Part shown: positions 25,976 through 33,844 of the stretch, in pieces
How the letters are laid out: each line of letters begins with the position of its first letter
How positions within the stretch are numbered: position 1 is the first letter of the stretch
Source: Shewanella sp. GD04112
Lineage (GTDB): Bacteria; Pseudomonadota; Gammaproteobacteria; Enterobacterales; Shewanellaceae
DNA length: 64,000 bases
Direction of reading: 5' to 3'
NCBI RefSeq assembly: GCF_029835735.1
Contig: NZ_JAOEAL010000001.1
Coordinates: forward strand, 3,038,001-3,102,000
Translations under genes and position numbers: made by a program
The notes under the pieces: generated by a model
Seen by the model: the letters and a program-made list of their open reading frames with translations, nothing else
Databases searched by the model: none
Told to the model about the DNA's origin: nothing

Positions 25976-26682
25976 TCACTTGTTTAATTGTCGACGATGA
26001 ATTGTTTGCCCGCGAGGAACTGGCCGATCTGCTCGGTCAGGAAGCCGATATTGAAATTATTGGCCAATGCTCCAATGCGATTGAAGCGCTGCAAACCATT
26101 GCCAAAGAAAAACCTCAATTGATTTTTCTCGACATCCAAATGCCGCGGATTTCCGGCATGGAGCTCATTGCCATGCTCGACCCCGACACTTTGCCGAAAA
26201 TCGTGTTCGTGACCGCGTTCGATGAGTTTGCAATCAAAGCCTTTGATAATCATGCCTTTGATTATCTACTCAAACCCATAGATGCCGAGCGCCTGAGCCA
26301 AACCTTGAAACGAGTGCGTAAGGATCTGACGCCACAAGCCGTGAATATGATCGCGCCATCCACGCTGGAGCATTTGCCCTGTTACAGCGGCAGTAAGTTA
26401 AAAGTCATCCCCATTCAAGATGTTGAATATGTGTTTAGCGATTTAAGCGGTATTCATGTCGCCTGTACCAAAGGCAAGGTCCACACCCAGCTCACCCTGA
26501 AGGTGTTAGAGGAAAAAACGCCGCTGGTGCGTTGTCATCGCCAATATCTGATTTCGCCCAAAGCCATTGCCGAGATAGAACTGCTCGATACTGGCGCCGA
26601 AGTCACCACCCTACTTGGCGACAAAGTGCCCGTATCCCGCCGCTATCTCAAAAGCCTTAAGCAATTGTTTGGCTTCCAATAG
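25972..26682 (+). CDS. btsR: LytTR response regulator BtsR
   Basis: 236 residues. Receiver domain with the acidic pair Asp8-Asp9 and phospho-acceptor Asp54 in LIFLDIQMPR, followed by a LytTR DNA-binding domain from about residue 135 (VEYVFSDLSGIHV, HRQYLISPKAI, VSRRYLKSLKQLFGF). Starts with GTG inside the btsS stop. Partner of BtsS. In E. coli BtsR activates the pyruvate transporter gene btsT (yjiY). Here four BtsR-like boxes lie just downstream, ahead of a CstA-family gene, so that gene is the likely target. Confidence 0.95.
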   Translation: MITCLIVDDELFAREELADLLGQEADIEIIGQCSNAIEALQTIAKEKPQLIFLDIQMPRISGMELIAMLDPDTLPKIVFVTAFDEFAIKAFDNHAFDYLLKPIDAERLSQTLKRVRKDLTPQAVNMIAPSTLEHLPCYSGSKLKVIPIQDVEYVFSDLSGIHVACTKGKVHTQLTLKVLEEKTPLVRCHRQYLISPKAIAEIELLDTGAEVTTLLGDKVPVSRRYLKSLKQLFGFQ

Positions 26683-26693
26683 TCCGATAATTA

Positions 26694-26785
26694 ACCGCTT
26701 ATGCTCATCTCCTAACCGCTCGGGGTGTTTAATACTTATGAATGACATACGTATGCAACCGCTCGCCCCATTCTATTACCGCTCA
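26694..26785 (+). promoter_or_regulatory. Two pairs of BtsR-like direct repeats
   Basis: ACCGCTTA (26694-26701) and ACCGCTCG (26715-26722) are separated by 13 bp; ACCGCTCG (26758-26765) and ACCGCTCA (26778-26785) by 12 bp. As I recall it, the E. coli BtsR/YehT consensus is ACC(G/A)CT(C/T)A repeated with a 13-bp spacer. Two of the four boxes match it exactly and two differ only in the last base. They lie 93-184 bp upstream of the CstA-type start codon. Confidence 0.8.
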
Positions 26786-26824
26786 GTCAGCATTATCGAC
26801 CTCTCACCCAGTTAGCCCTGTTTT

Positions 26825-26845
26825 GTGTAAACAACTTGTTTACAC
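26825..26845. promoter_or_regulatory. 21-bp perfect palindrome before the CstA-type gene
   Basis: GTGTAAACAA, a central C, then TTGTTTACAC. It lies 32 bp upstream of the start codon, between the BtsR boxes and the ribosome site. Position and symmetry suggest the operator of a dimeric repressor or second activator. The core resembles a TyrR box (TGTAAA-N6-TTTACA) but the spacing is 7, so I do not assign a regulator. Confidence 0.6.
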
Positions 26846-26877
26846 TCTGCACAACTCAAAATGGGGAGATAACTAAA

Positions 26878-28326
26878 ATGATGTGGTTCCTACTCTGTGT
26901 CGGTCTATTGATCGGCGGTTACTTTATCTACGGTACCTTTGTTGAAAAGGTATTTGGTATCAACGAAAAACGTCAAACACCGGCTTTTAGCCAAACTGAC
27001 GGCGTAGACTATGTGCCTATGTCGAAAGGTAAAGTGTACTTAATCCAACTATTGAATATCGCGGGTGTGGGTCCAATCTTCGGCCCAATCCTAGGTGCGC
27101 TTTACGGGCCAGCGGCCATGCTGTGGATTGTGATCGGTTGTATTTTTGCCGGTGCAGTGCACGATTACTTTTCGGGTATGCTGTCGGTCCGTAACGGTGG
27201 CCAATCTGTGCCAAACCTTGCGGGTAAATACTTAGGTAAGAGCGCCAAACACTTTATGAACGTGTTTGCCATCATACTGCTGTTACTTGTGGGCGTGGTG
27301 TTTATCTCTGCACCAGCGGGCCTATTAGGCAAGTTGACTGGTTGGGATGTCAGCATTTTCGTTGCGATTATCTTCGTTTACTACCTGATTGCTACTGTGG
27401 TACCTGTCGATAAAATTATCGGCCGCCTGTATCCCTTCTTTGGCGCACTGCTGTTCTTCATGTCCTTTGGTTTAGCCTTTGCGATCATATTATCGAGCGA
27501 ACATACACTGCTGCCCAATGTGCAAGCGGGTGACTTCTTCCAAAACTTAAACCCTAAAGACATGCCACTGTGGCCTGCACTGTTTATCACCATTGCTTGT
27601 GGTGCGATTTCAGGCTTCCACGCTACACAATCGCCGCTGATGGCACGTTGTGTTGAAAACGAAAAGAACGGCCGTTTCGTGTTCTTTGGCGCCATGATCG
27701 GTGAAGGTATCATCGCCCTACTCTGGTGTGCGATTGCACTGTCTTACTTCCACGGTGTTGAAGGTTTAAGCACTAGCATGGCGGGCAACCCTGCAAACGT
27801 AGTATACGAAGCCTCTACTGGTCTATTAGGTGCTGTCGGTGGCTTTATGGCAATCCTTGGGGTAATTATTCTGCCAATTACTTCAGGCGACACCGCTTTC
27901 CGCTCTGCCCGTTTGATCTTGGCTGAGTTCTTTAAAATGCCACAGGTTGCGTTACCAAAACGTTTAGCCCTAGCTATCCCATTATTCGTGATTGGTGGTT
28001 TACTGACTCAAGTCGACTTCGGCGTGATCTGGCGCTATTTCGGTGTGGCTAACCAAGCAACCGCAGTATTGATGCTCTGGACAGCCTCTGCTTACCTACT
28101 GCGTCACAATAAACTGCACTGGATCACCACTATTCCAGCGATGTTTATGACTACTGTGGTTATTACCTTCCTGCTCAACTCGGCAACCTTAGGCGCGGGC
28201 TTACCTATGACCCTGTCGACCATTGCAGGTACCATTTCAACCTTAGTGATCACAGGCTTACTGATTGTGAAAACCAAAGGTAAAGGCGAAGTCGATAGCG
28301 ACAGCGAATTACCCGATGAAGCCTAA
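26878..28326 (+). CDS. CstA-family (short) transporter, probable pyruvate uptake
   Basis: 482 residues with about thirteen hydrophobic segments, the short form of the carbon-starvation CstA family (E. coli CstA and BtsT are about 700). Diagnostic blocks: GVGPIFGPILGALYGP, GAVHDYFSGMLSVRNGG and ISGFHATQSPLMARC. CstA and BtsT carry peptides and pyruvate. BtsSR next door and BtsR-like boxes in the promoter make pyruvate import the best guess here. GGGGAG precedes the ATG pair at 26878/26881, and the longer reading from 26836 crosses the promoter. A terminator closes the gene. Confidence 0.88.
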   Translation: MMWFLLCVGLLIGGYFIYGTFVEKVFGINEKRQTPAFSQTDGVDYVPMSKGKVYLIQLLNIAGVGPIFGPILGALYGPAAMLWIVIGCIFAGAVHDYFSGMLSVRNGGQSVPNLAGKYLGKSAKHFMNVFAIILLLLVGVVFISAPAGLLGKLTGWDVSIFVAIIFVYYLIATVVPVDKIIGRLYPFFGALLFFMSFGLAFAIILSSEHTLLPNVQAGDFFQNLNPKDMPLWPALFITIACGAISGFHATQSPLMARCVENEKNGRFVFFGAMIGEGIIALLWCAIALSYFHGVEGLSTSMAGNPANVVYEASTGLLGAVGGFMAILGVIILPITSGDTAFRSARLILAEFFKMPQVALPKRLALAIPLFVIGGLLTQVDFGVIWRYFGVANQATAVLMLWTASAYLLRHNKLHWITTIPAMFMTTVVITFLLNSATLGAGLPMTLSTIAGTISTLVITGLLIVKTKGKGEVDSDSELPDEA

Positions 28327-28364
28327 TTTCTAGCAAAATCACTAGAAATATCGCGACTCAAATT

Positions 28365-28396
28365 GAACGGGCACTCAATAGTGCCCGTTTTTTTAT
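28365..28396 (+). terminator. Terminator of the CstA-type gene
   Basis: Hairpin ACGGGCACT-CAAT-AGTGCCCGT followed by TTTTTTTAT, about 40 nt after the stop. An upstream weaker pair (TTTCTAG / CTAGAAA) precedes it. Confidence 0.9.
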
Positions 28397-28464
28397 CCAT
28401 CAACTTAAGCCTAGGCGCATATTACTGGTATAATCCTGCCATTGTTCACGGCTGTTTATTCAAG

Positions 28465-28827
28465 ATGACTCAAACAAATAACCCATTACACGGCATCACA
28501 CTCGAAGCCATAGTCACCCAACTGGTGGAACACTATGGCTGGGAAGAACTCGGCGCTCGTATCAAAATCCGTTGTTTTACCGAAGATCCGAGCATCAAAT
28601 CGAGCCTGCGCTTTTTACGAAAAACCGACTGGGCGCGTGAAAAGGTGGAATATTTGTATTTAAAAACTAATAAACTGCCGCTGCCAGCCGCAAAATCATC
28701 CAACGCACCGGCGAAAACAGCGGCCAAAAAGCCTACCAAACCAGCGCAGAAACCTGCTAAGGCGAATGCTGCGGCATCGACAACGGATGGCCAGATCAAT
28801 AGCCATATCTGGGGCAAGCGCGACTAA
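28465..28827 (+). CDS. VF530-family (DUF2132) protein with Ala/Lys-rich tail
   Basis: 120 residues. The first 70 form the VF530 domain (NPLHGITLEAIVTQLVEHYGW, RCFTEDPSIKSSLRFLRKTDWAREKVEYLYL), described structurally as a small helical fold with DNA-binding character. A tail rich in Ala, Lys and Pro follows (about 75-110), like those of nucleoid proteins. The ATG at 28465 matches the family start; a longer in-frame reading from 28363 runs through the preceding terminator and is rejected. Closed by a strong terminator. Confidence 0.88.
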   Translation: MTQTNNPLHGITLEAIVTQLVEHYGWEELGARIKIRCFTEDPSIKSSLRFLRKTDWAREKVEYLYLKTNKLPLPAAKSSNAPAKTAAKKPTKPAQKPAKANAAASTTDGQINSHIWGKRD

Positions 28828-28881
28828 TTTCGCGAGCACATTCAAAGCGTACTAATAAGAACAGACAAAAAAGAACAGACA

Positions 28882-28926
28882 AAAATGCGCGGGATAATTC
28901 ACTCGATTATCCCGCGCATTATTTTT
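28882..28926. terminator. Bidirectional terminator between convergent genes
   Basis: Very stable hairpin: AATGCGCGGGATAAT and ATTATCCCGCGCATT around a 7-nt loop, then ATTTTTT on the plus strand. It separates the VF530 gene from the convergent dehydrogenase-like gene. Confidence 0.9.
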
Positions 28927-28971
28927 TAAGGGGTTTATCAGCTGGTTTAGCGTTTAGACTTTACCTTTAGG

Positions 28972-30114
28972 CTACTTTGTCTGCGGATAAGTCACACGGT
29001 AAATTGCCCCGGCATAATCATCCGACACCAGTAAACTACCATCGGCCAATTCAGCAAAGGCCACAGGGCGACCAAAGGTTTGTTCATCCTGCATAAAGCC
29101 AGTTAAAAATGGAGTGTATTTGACTACCTTACCTTGTTCTATTGTCGCCACGGCCACTTTATAACCCGCTTTCTTAGTGCGATTCCACGAACCATGCTCG
29201 GCCACAAACAACTGCTGTTGATAATCGCTAGGGAACAGTTTACCAAGATAAAAATGAATACCCAGCGGCGCCACATGCGCGCCTAAGGAAAGCGCCGGAG
29301 CAGTGTATTTGGCAGGATCTTTACCATTGCCAAACTCAGGGTCAGGAATCGTACCTGCATGTACATAAGGGAAGCCAAAATGTTCACCCAAGTAACTGAC
29401 CTTATTGATTTCGCAGGGAGGAATATCATCGCCCATCATGTCGCGGCCATTATCGCTAAACCAAAGAGTTTGAGTGCCAGGCTGAAAATCAAATCCGACG
29501 GAATTACGAACGCCTTGGGCAATAGTGGTTAATTTTTTGGTCTCAAGATTCAGCGAGAAAATGCGCCCATAACGGTCATTCTCCGCGCACACATTACAGG
29601 GTACGCCCACTGGAATGATTAACTCACCTGTCGGTGAAACCCCTAACACTTTCCAGCCATGGTGGGTTTCACTTGGAAATCCATCGAAGACCACCTCAAA
29701 TTTGGGTGAGTTTAAGTTGTTGTCTATATCCTTGAATCGAATGATGCGCTCGACCTCAGAGACATATAAATCGCCATCTTTGATGACCACGCCCGAAGGT
29801 AGCTTAAGTCCTGAGGCTACCAGAATTTTCTCATCGGCAACGCCGTCTTGGTTACGGTCGATTAGGGCATAAACATTCCCAGCCTTCATCGAGCCCGCAT
29901 AGACAATGCCTTTATCGGATACGGCAATCTCGCGCGCATTTTCAACGTCATCAGCGAATAAACTTACGTTAAAACCTTCGGCAACCGTCAGTTTATCTAA
30001 GATATTCTTGGCCATCGCCGGAGCTGAAATGCCACTCAAGACACTGAGGGATAAGAGAGAAACCGCCTTAAAAGTGGCGGTATTGAATAGTGCGGCGCGT
30101 TTTTTATGATCCAT
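28972..30114 (-). CDS. Periplasmic sorbosone/glucose dehydrogenase-like beta-propeller
   Basis: 380 residues. Signal peptide (about 1-35, ending in SAPAMA) and then a six-bladed propeller of the PQQ-dependent soluble glucose/sorbosone dehydrogenase family. Visible pieces are GFNVSLFADDVENAREIAVS at the start, WKVLGVSPTGELIIPVG, and WFSDNGRDMMGDDIPPCEIN, with the family GRDxxGDDxPP block. Probably a periplasmic quinoprotein oxidising an aldose or a related alcohol; no PQQ biosynthesis gene is nearby and the substrate is unknown. The ATG at 30114 gives a normal signal peptide; a longer reading from 30153 is unlikely. Confidence 0.85.
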   Translation of the reverse strand: MDHKKRAALFNTATFKAVSLLSLSVLSGISAPAMAKNILDKLTVAEGFNVSLFADDVENAREIAVSDKGIVYAGSMKAGNVYALIDRNQDGVADEKILVASGLKLPSGVVIKDGDLYVSEVERIIRFKDIDNNLNSPKFEVVFDGFPSETHHGWKVLGVSPTGELIIPVGVPCNVCAENDRYGRIFSLNLETKKLTTIAQGVRNSVGFDFQPGTQTLWFSDNGRDMMGDDIPPCEINKVSYLGEHFGFPYVHAGTIPDPEFGNGKDPAKYTAPALSLGAHVAPLGIHFYLGKLFPSDYQQQLFVAEHGSWNRTKKAGYKVAVATIEQGKVVKYTPFLTGFMQDEQTFGRPVAFAELADGSLLVSDDYAGAIYRVTYPQTK

Positions 30115-30313
30115 TGACTCGCATCCTAGTAGGGTAAAATTATTGTCGTACAATTAATTGGCCTACGTTACCTTAGATATACCGTATTACCAAATCCTCT
30201 GATTTAGCAGGTCAATCCGACTATGCGCCCGCTTAAGCGATAACTCACTGTCTGTTTGCCCTGTTCTTAATCCCACATATCGCGCCCTTTGCAAAATAAG
30301 GAGGAAAATCTGC

Positions 30314-30340
30314 TTGAGTTTTTTATCCATCTGCCGATAA
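30314..30340 (+). promoter_or_regulatory. Sigma-28 (FliA) promoter of the FlxA-like gene
   Basis: TTGAGTTT, 11 bp, GCCGATAA. The -10 matches the flagellar sigma-28 consensus exactly, the -35 matches TAAAGTTT at six of eight positions, and the spacing is exactly 11. It points at the FlxA-like gene, whose start is 86 bp downstream. The rest of the 311-bp gap holds no supported gene. Confidence 0.75.
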
Positions 30341-30425
30341 CTCGATAAGGCACACTCGGGGCTCACATTTGTTACTCTATTGAACATAGCTGAGCGACCA
30401 CATTGAAGTATTAAAGGAATCTATC

Positions 30426-30872
30426 GTGAACATTAATGGATTAAATACTACGGCAAGCAGCGGCGCCTTTAAGTCAGTGTCCAGTGCCTATATCACCACC
30501 ACGCCTTCATCCAACGGCTCAACAGAGACCATAGACTCGTCACCTCAAGAAACGGTCAATATCTCCAATGCGGGAAGACAAGCCCTCGCCACTGAAGTAG
30601 GTTCAGCTTTAAGGGGACAAGCAGCAGAAAAACTGCAGCAGACGGAAACGACTGATACCGAAGAGCCGACATCGATTATTGATGAGCAAATTAAACGCAT
30701 AAAGGAACAAATCAAAGCCTTGCAGGAAATGCTCACGAAACTCGAAGGAGATGATTCTGAAGCCGCAGCTCAGCAACGTAAGCTATTGCAGGAGCAAATT
30801 ATGCAACTCGGTAATCAAATTGCCGTGTTAATGGATAAGAAAATGCGGGATGCACAAAAATCTGCAGGCTAA
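30426..30872 (+). CDS. FlxA-like coiled-coil protein
   Basis: 148 residues. Ser/Thr-rich N-terminus (1-50) and a strongly helical C-terminal half predicted as coiled coil (about 78-140, IDEQIKRIKEQIKALQEMLTKLE, then KLLQEQIMQLGNQIAVLMDKKM), the FlxA-like pattern. E. coli flxA is a FliA-dependent late flagellar-regulon gene of unknown function. The FliA-type promoter upstream here supports the same regulation. No signal peptide is seen. The nearby gene at 36.3-37.0 kb has a similar disordered N-terminus but no clear homology. Confidence 0.82.
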   Translation: MNINGLNTTASSGAFKSVSSAYITTTPSSNGSTETIDSSPQETVNISNAGRQALATEVGSALRGQAAEKLQQTETTDTEEPTSIIDEQIKRIKEQIKALQEMLTKLEGDDSEAAAQQRKLLQEQIMQLGNQIAVLMDKKMRDAQKSAG

Positions 30873-30936
30873 GACTTAGCGCCAATCTGCGTTAGTGTTT
30901 GTATATCAACACTTCATGTGCATGGGTTGAAACAGA

Positions 30937-31872
30937 TTAAATCGGAAAACTAAATAATAGTCGCCAGATATTTAATCCATCGCCGGTGCGATAACTGATC
31001 CCGATTCTATCTATGCCGAGGAGCTCACCGCCCAAGGGCCTAGAAAATGCTAGCGTGGCACCAATCTCATAGCTGCCGGAGACTATGGTTTCATTTTCAG
31101 CATCTTGGCTAAAATCCAGCTCGTTGAAATACCAATAACCGACCGCAAAGACTCTTGGCTGCATCTGAATATTCAACCATTGCCAGCGCGGCGAAAGACC
31201 AATATCCACCCCTGTTTGCAACACTGCAAATTGGTCGGTTAATTTCCCTACCCGCTCACTGTAACCTGCAAACCTGAGTCTCGACACCCAAACGCTGTCT
31301 TCGCCCGCAAGGCTGAAATCATACAAGCTACTCACGCCAGAGGCTAAAATTGCCACGTTGGCATCGGTATCGAAATTTGTCCCAAAGCCCACATCCAGAT
31401 AGGCTTCCATCCGCGTGTTTACCGTTGCCTGCCAATGATGCTCTATGCCTGGCGTCATCGTCATAGTGCCGACCGAGGAAGGCAATTCACCATCGGTAAT
31501 ATCTTTGGCTAAGTAGTCAAAAAAACCGAAGGATAAGGGTAAACGCAGCCAGGTTTGGCTGCTCTCATCCTTTAAGAAATCAAAGCTTAAGGGAATACTC
31601 ACCACTGTGGCATTTTGATCGGCGGCACGATATACCCCTGTACCAAGATAACTGCCAAAGGCATAAACAGAGTTAGGATTATTTTGACCATCAATCGGTG
31701 ACTCAGGGCTCGTTTGAGCAAACGACTGAGATAGCTGCGCAGCCTGCGGTGGTGCATAGCTTGCAATGGGAGCGGTCGACGCCAACAGTGGGAAGACGCA
31801 CCCCATTGATAGCGCCGAACAGGAAAAGCATTTAACGAGTAACCGGCTAAAAATGGTCTTCAATTTATGCAA
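30937..31872 (-). CDS. Outer-membrane beta-barrel protein (solitary autotransporter-like)
   Basis: 311 residues. Signal peptide of about 30 residues, a short linker, then alternating hydrophobic/polar strands through to a C-terminal aromatic-ended strand (IWRLLFSFPI), the pattern of an outer-membrane barrel. The overall layout resembles the family called solitary outer-membrane autotransporter beta-barrel (barrel without passenger). Function unknown. It follows ribA on the same strand with a 48-bp gap and may share its transcript, though no functional link is known. Confidence 0.7.
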   Translation of the reverse strand: MHKLKTIFSRLLVKCFSCSALSMGCVFPLLASTAPIASYAPPQAAQLSQSFAQTSPESPIDGQNNPNSVYAFGSYLGTGVYRAADQNATVVSIPLSFDFLKDESSQTWLRLPLSFGFFDYLAKDITDGELPSSVGTMTMTPGIEHHWQATVNTRMEAYLDVGFGTNFDTDANVAILASGVSSLYDFSLAGEDSVWVSRLRFAGYSERVGKLTDQFAVLQTGVDIGLSPRWQWLNIQMQPRVFAVGYWYFNELDFSQDAENETIVSGSYEIGATLAFSRPLGGELLGIDRIGISYRTGDGLNIWRLLFSFPI

Positions 31873-31920
31873 ACAGATCCTGATTTGCTAAGCCTAATCG
31901 GTTATCGCTTTGGTTAAAGA

Positions 31921-32532
31921 TTACTCTTCATCCGTAAAATGATACTCAGACATCATATGCCCAAGTTCGGTGGATTTAGTCTTTAAGTAAGCTTCATTGT
32001 AGCGGTTTTTACCGACTTGCAGGGGAACACGTTCAACCACTTCGATGCCGATTTCTTTCATCGCTTTGACTTTGCGAGGGTTATTGGTCATTAAGCGTAC
32101 ATGCTTCACGCCAATTTGTTCAAGCATAGGTTGGATCATATCGTATTTACGCATATCCGCCGGGAAACCTAATTGCTCATTCGCCTCAACCGTATTGGCG
32201 CCTTTATCCTGCAATTCATAGGCACGGATCTTATTCAGCAGACCAATACCGCGGCCTTCTTGGCGCAAATATAAGATAAATCCACTGCCGGTTTCGGCAA
32301 TGTTTTGCATCGCAGTTTGCAGCTGGAAGCCACAGTCACAGCGTAAGCTAAACAAGGCATCGCCCGTAAGACACTCAGAGTGAATACGGCCTAATACGGG
32401 GGCATCGCTACTTAGGGTGCCAAATGTGAGGGCAACATGCTCTTTACCGGTTTCGGTATCTTCAAAACCGTGCATGGCAAAAACGCCCCAGGGAGTGGGT
32501 AATTTTGACGTCGCGACATATTTTATCGACAT
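31921..32532 (-). CDS. ribA: GTP cyclohydrolase II
   Basis: Converts GTP to 2,5-diamino-6-ribosylamino-pyrimidinone 5'-phosphate, formate and pyrophosphate, the first step of riboflavin synthesis. 203 residues, monofunctional (no DHBP synthase domain). The zinc ligands Cys54, Cys65 and Cys67 are present in HSECLTGDALFSLRCDCG, then the YLRQEGRGIGL and MTNNPRKVKAM motifs. The 263 bp upstream showed no recognisable FMN riboswitch. Confidence 0.96.
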   Translation of the reverse strand: MSIKYVATSKLPTPWGVFAMHGFEDTETGKEHVALTFGTLSSDAPVLGRIHSECLTGDALFSLRCDCGFQLQTAMQNIAETGSGFILYLRQEGRGIGLLNKIRAYELQDKGANTVEANEQLGFPADMRKYDMIQPMLEQIGVKHVRLMTNNPRKVKAMKEIGIEVVERVPLQVGKNRYNEAYLKTKSTELGHMMSEYHFTDEE

Positions 32533-32795
32533 GACTTAACCTTAACGACTACTCTCATTCCATGAGACGGAAGGAACATCCATAAACAAAACGATGATTG
32601 GGCTCTTCGCCTACTGAGCGCCTATTCTAAAGCGTTTTCCGTGATCACGAAATACTTTAGTAATTTAATCAACTATAAATCTAAGCCTGCGGCGCTATCA
32701 CGGGTATAGCTCAATCTGTCGAACAACCATTCAAGGCGCTGCAAAATAGGCATGCACCTTATTTTGCAACTCAATGAATAACTTGCCAATAAAAC

Positions 32796-33155
32796 TTAAA
32801 ACTTTGCTGGCGCAAAACCTGTTACTTCGGTTAAGCCCATTTCGCGTCCTAATGCTGTCATAGGATGCACAACCACTAGGCCTTTGACTGACTTTTTCAG
32901 TTGACCCATGTCGGCTTGCTCAGCTTTGGTGAGGGCGCGGTGGAATGGCAAGTGTTGAATATCTGTGCCTTGCTTTTGTAAAAGACGCGACTGCTGCGTT
33001 TTTACACTATTGATTTGCTTAGTGACCGCTGCTATATCGCGTTTAAATTGCGCCACAATAACGGCATCGCCACGTTGCTCTGCTGCCGCCAGTTTACGAC
33101 GAAACTTATCTAACTTATCGTTAAGCTGCTGCAGTTCTTGCTTTAAATTCATCAT
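32796..33155 (-). CDS. YibL-family ribosome-associated protein
   Basis: 119 residues (E. coli YibL: 120). Basic, helical N-terminal coiled coil (about 3-60), then the conserved LPFHRALTKAEQADMGQLKKSVKGLVVVHPMTALGREMGL block. E. coli YibL co-sediments with ribosomes; its role is not known. Cytoplasmic, monocistronic, in the gap between ribA and nrdG. Confidence 0.9.
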   Translation of the reverse strand: MMNLKQELQQLNDKLDKFRRKLAAAEQRGDAVIVAQFKRDIAAVTKQINSVKTQQSRLLQKQGTDIQHLPFHRALTKAEQADMGQLKKSVKGLVVVHPMTALGREMGLTEVTGFAPAKF

Positions 33156-33277
33156 TTTACCTTAAATTACTTAAGTGAATCCCAGTCGATATGTGCACCA
33201 TTTAGGGCCTGAATGTCCGGGTCACTGTGTCAAGGTGTGGGATTATAACAGCAAGTTAGCGATCCTCGTTACCGCTT

Positions 33278-33739
33278 TTATAAGAAACGGATCACCTGAT
33301 TGCTGCTGCCACGATATGGCAAACTCGGATCGGCAAGGCTCTGCTCGAATTTACCATCCACTAGCACGTCCACATATTCCAGTACCGCACGCTGCTTATC
33401 CGTTAGCGCATCCCAGGTATAACCCGTCCACAGCCAAATATCTTTACCCGGACATTCGGTTTTCACCCGCTTCACTAACGCGAGGACACCCTCAAGGTTG
33501 GCGGGCAAGAGTGGATCGCCGCCAGAGAGTGACAAGCCGCGGCGCACAATGCGCTCATCCTGTAGATCGGCGATAAGCGTATCTTCCATCGCCTTATCAA
33601 ACAAATGGCCTGAGCGCACATCCCAAGTACTTTGATTATAGCAACCTCGGCATTGGTGCTCACAACCTGACACAAATAGGGTTACCCGGGTGCCTGGACC
33701 GTTCACCACGTCAACGGGATAATATTGGTGATAGTTCAT
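33278..33739 (-). CDS. nrdG: Anaerobic ribonucleotide reductase activating protein NrdG
   Basis: 153-residue radical SAM enzyme that makes the glycyl radical on NrdD. The 4Fe-4S cluster motif is Cys26-x3-Cys30-x2-Cys33 in SGCEHQCRGCYNQSTW, followed by LSGGDPLLPANL and WLWTGYTW. The ATG at 33739 gives the family N-terminus MNYHQYYPVD; an extension from 33763 is unlikely. It lies about 105 bp after nrdD and is probably in the same transcript. Confidence 0.95.
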   Translation of the reverse strand: MNYHQYYPVDVVNGPGTRVTLFVSGCEHQCRGCYNQSTWDVRSGHLFDKAMEDTLIADLQDERIVRRGLSLSGGDPLLPANLEGVLALVKRVKTECPGKDIWLWTGYTWDALTDKQRAVLEYVDVLVDGKFEQSLADPSLPYRGSSNQVIRFL

Positions 33740-33844
33740 TACTGCGTCCGCGCTAAAGCCCAATATGATTACGGGCTAAACATCAAAGCACAGTCGCCAC
33801 CAGTGCGACTGTGCCAGTGTAACAAAACAAACAAGGCAAAAGTG

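Noticed and set aside
30187..30387. Small minus-strand gene of 66 codons upstream of the FlxA-like gene
   Set aside because: It overlaps the sigma-28 promoter, has no recognisable features or ribosome site and is best explained as chance.
32533..32795. FMN riboswitch upstream of ribA
   Set aside because: I could not recognise the conserved FMN-element core sequences in this 263-bp region.
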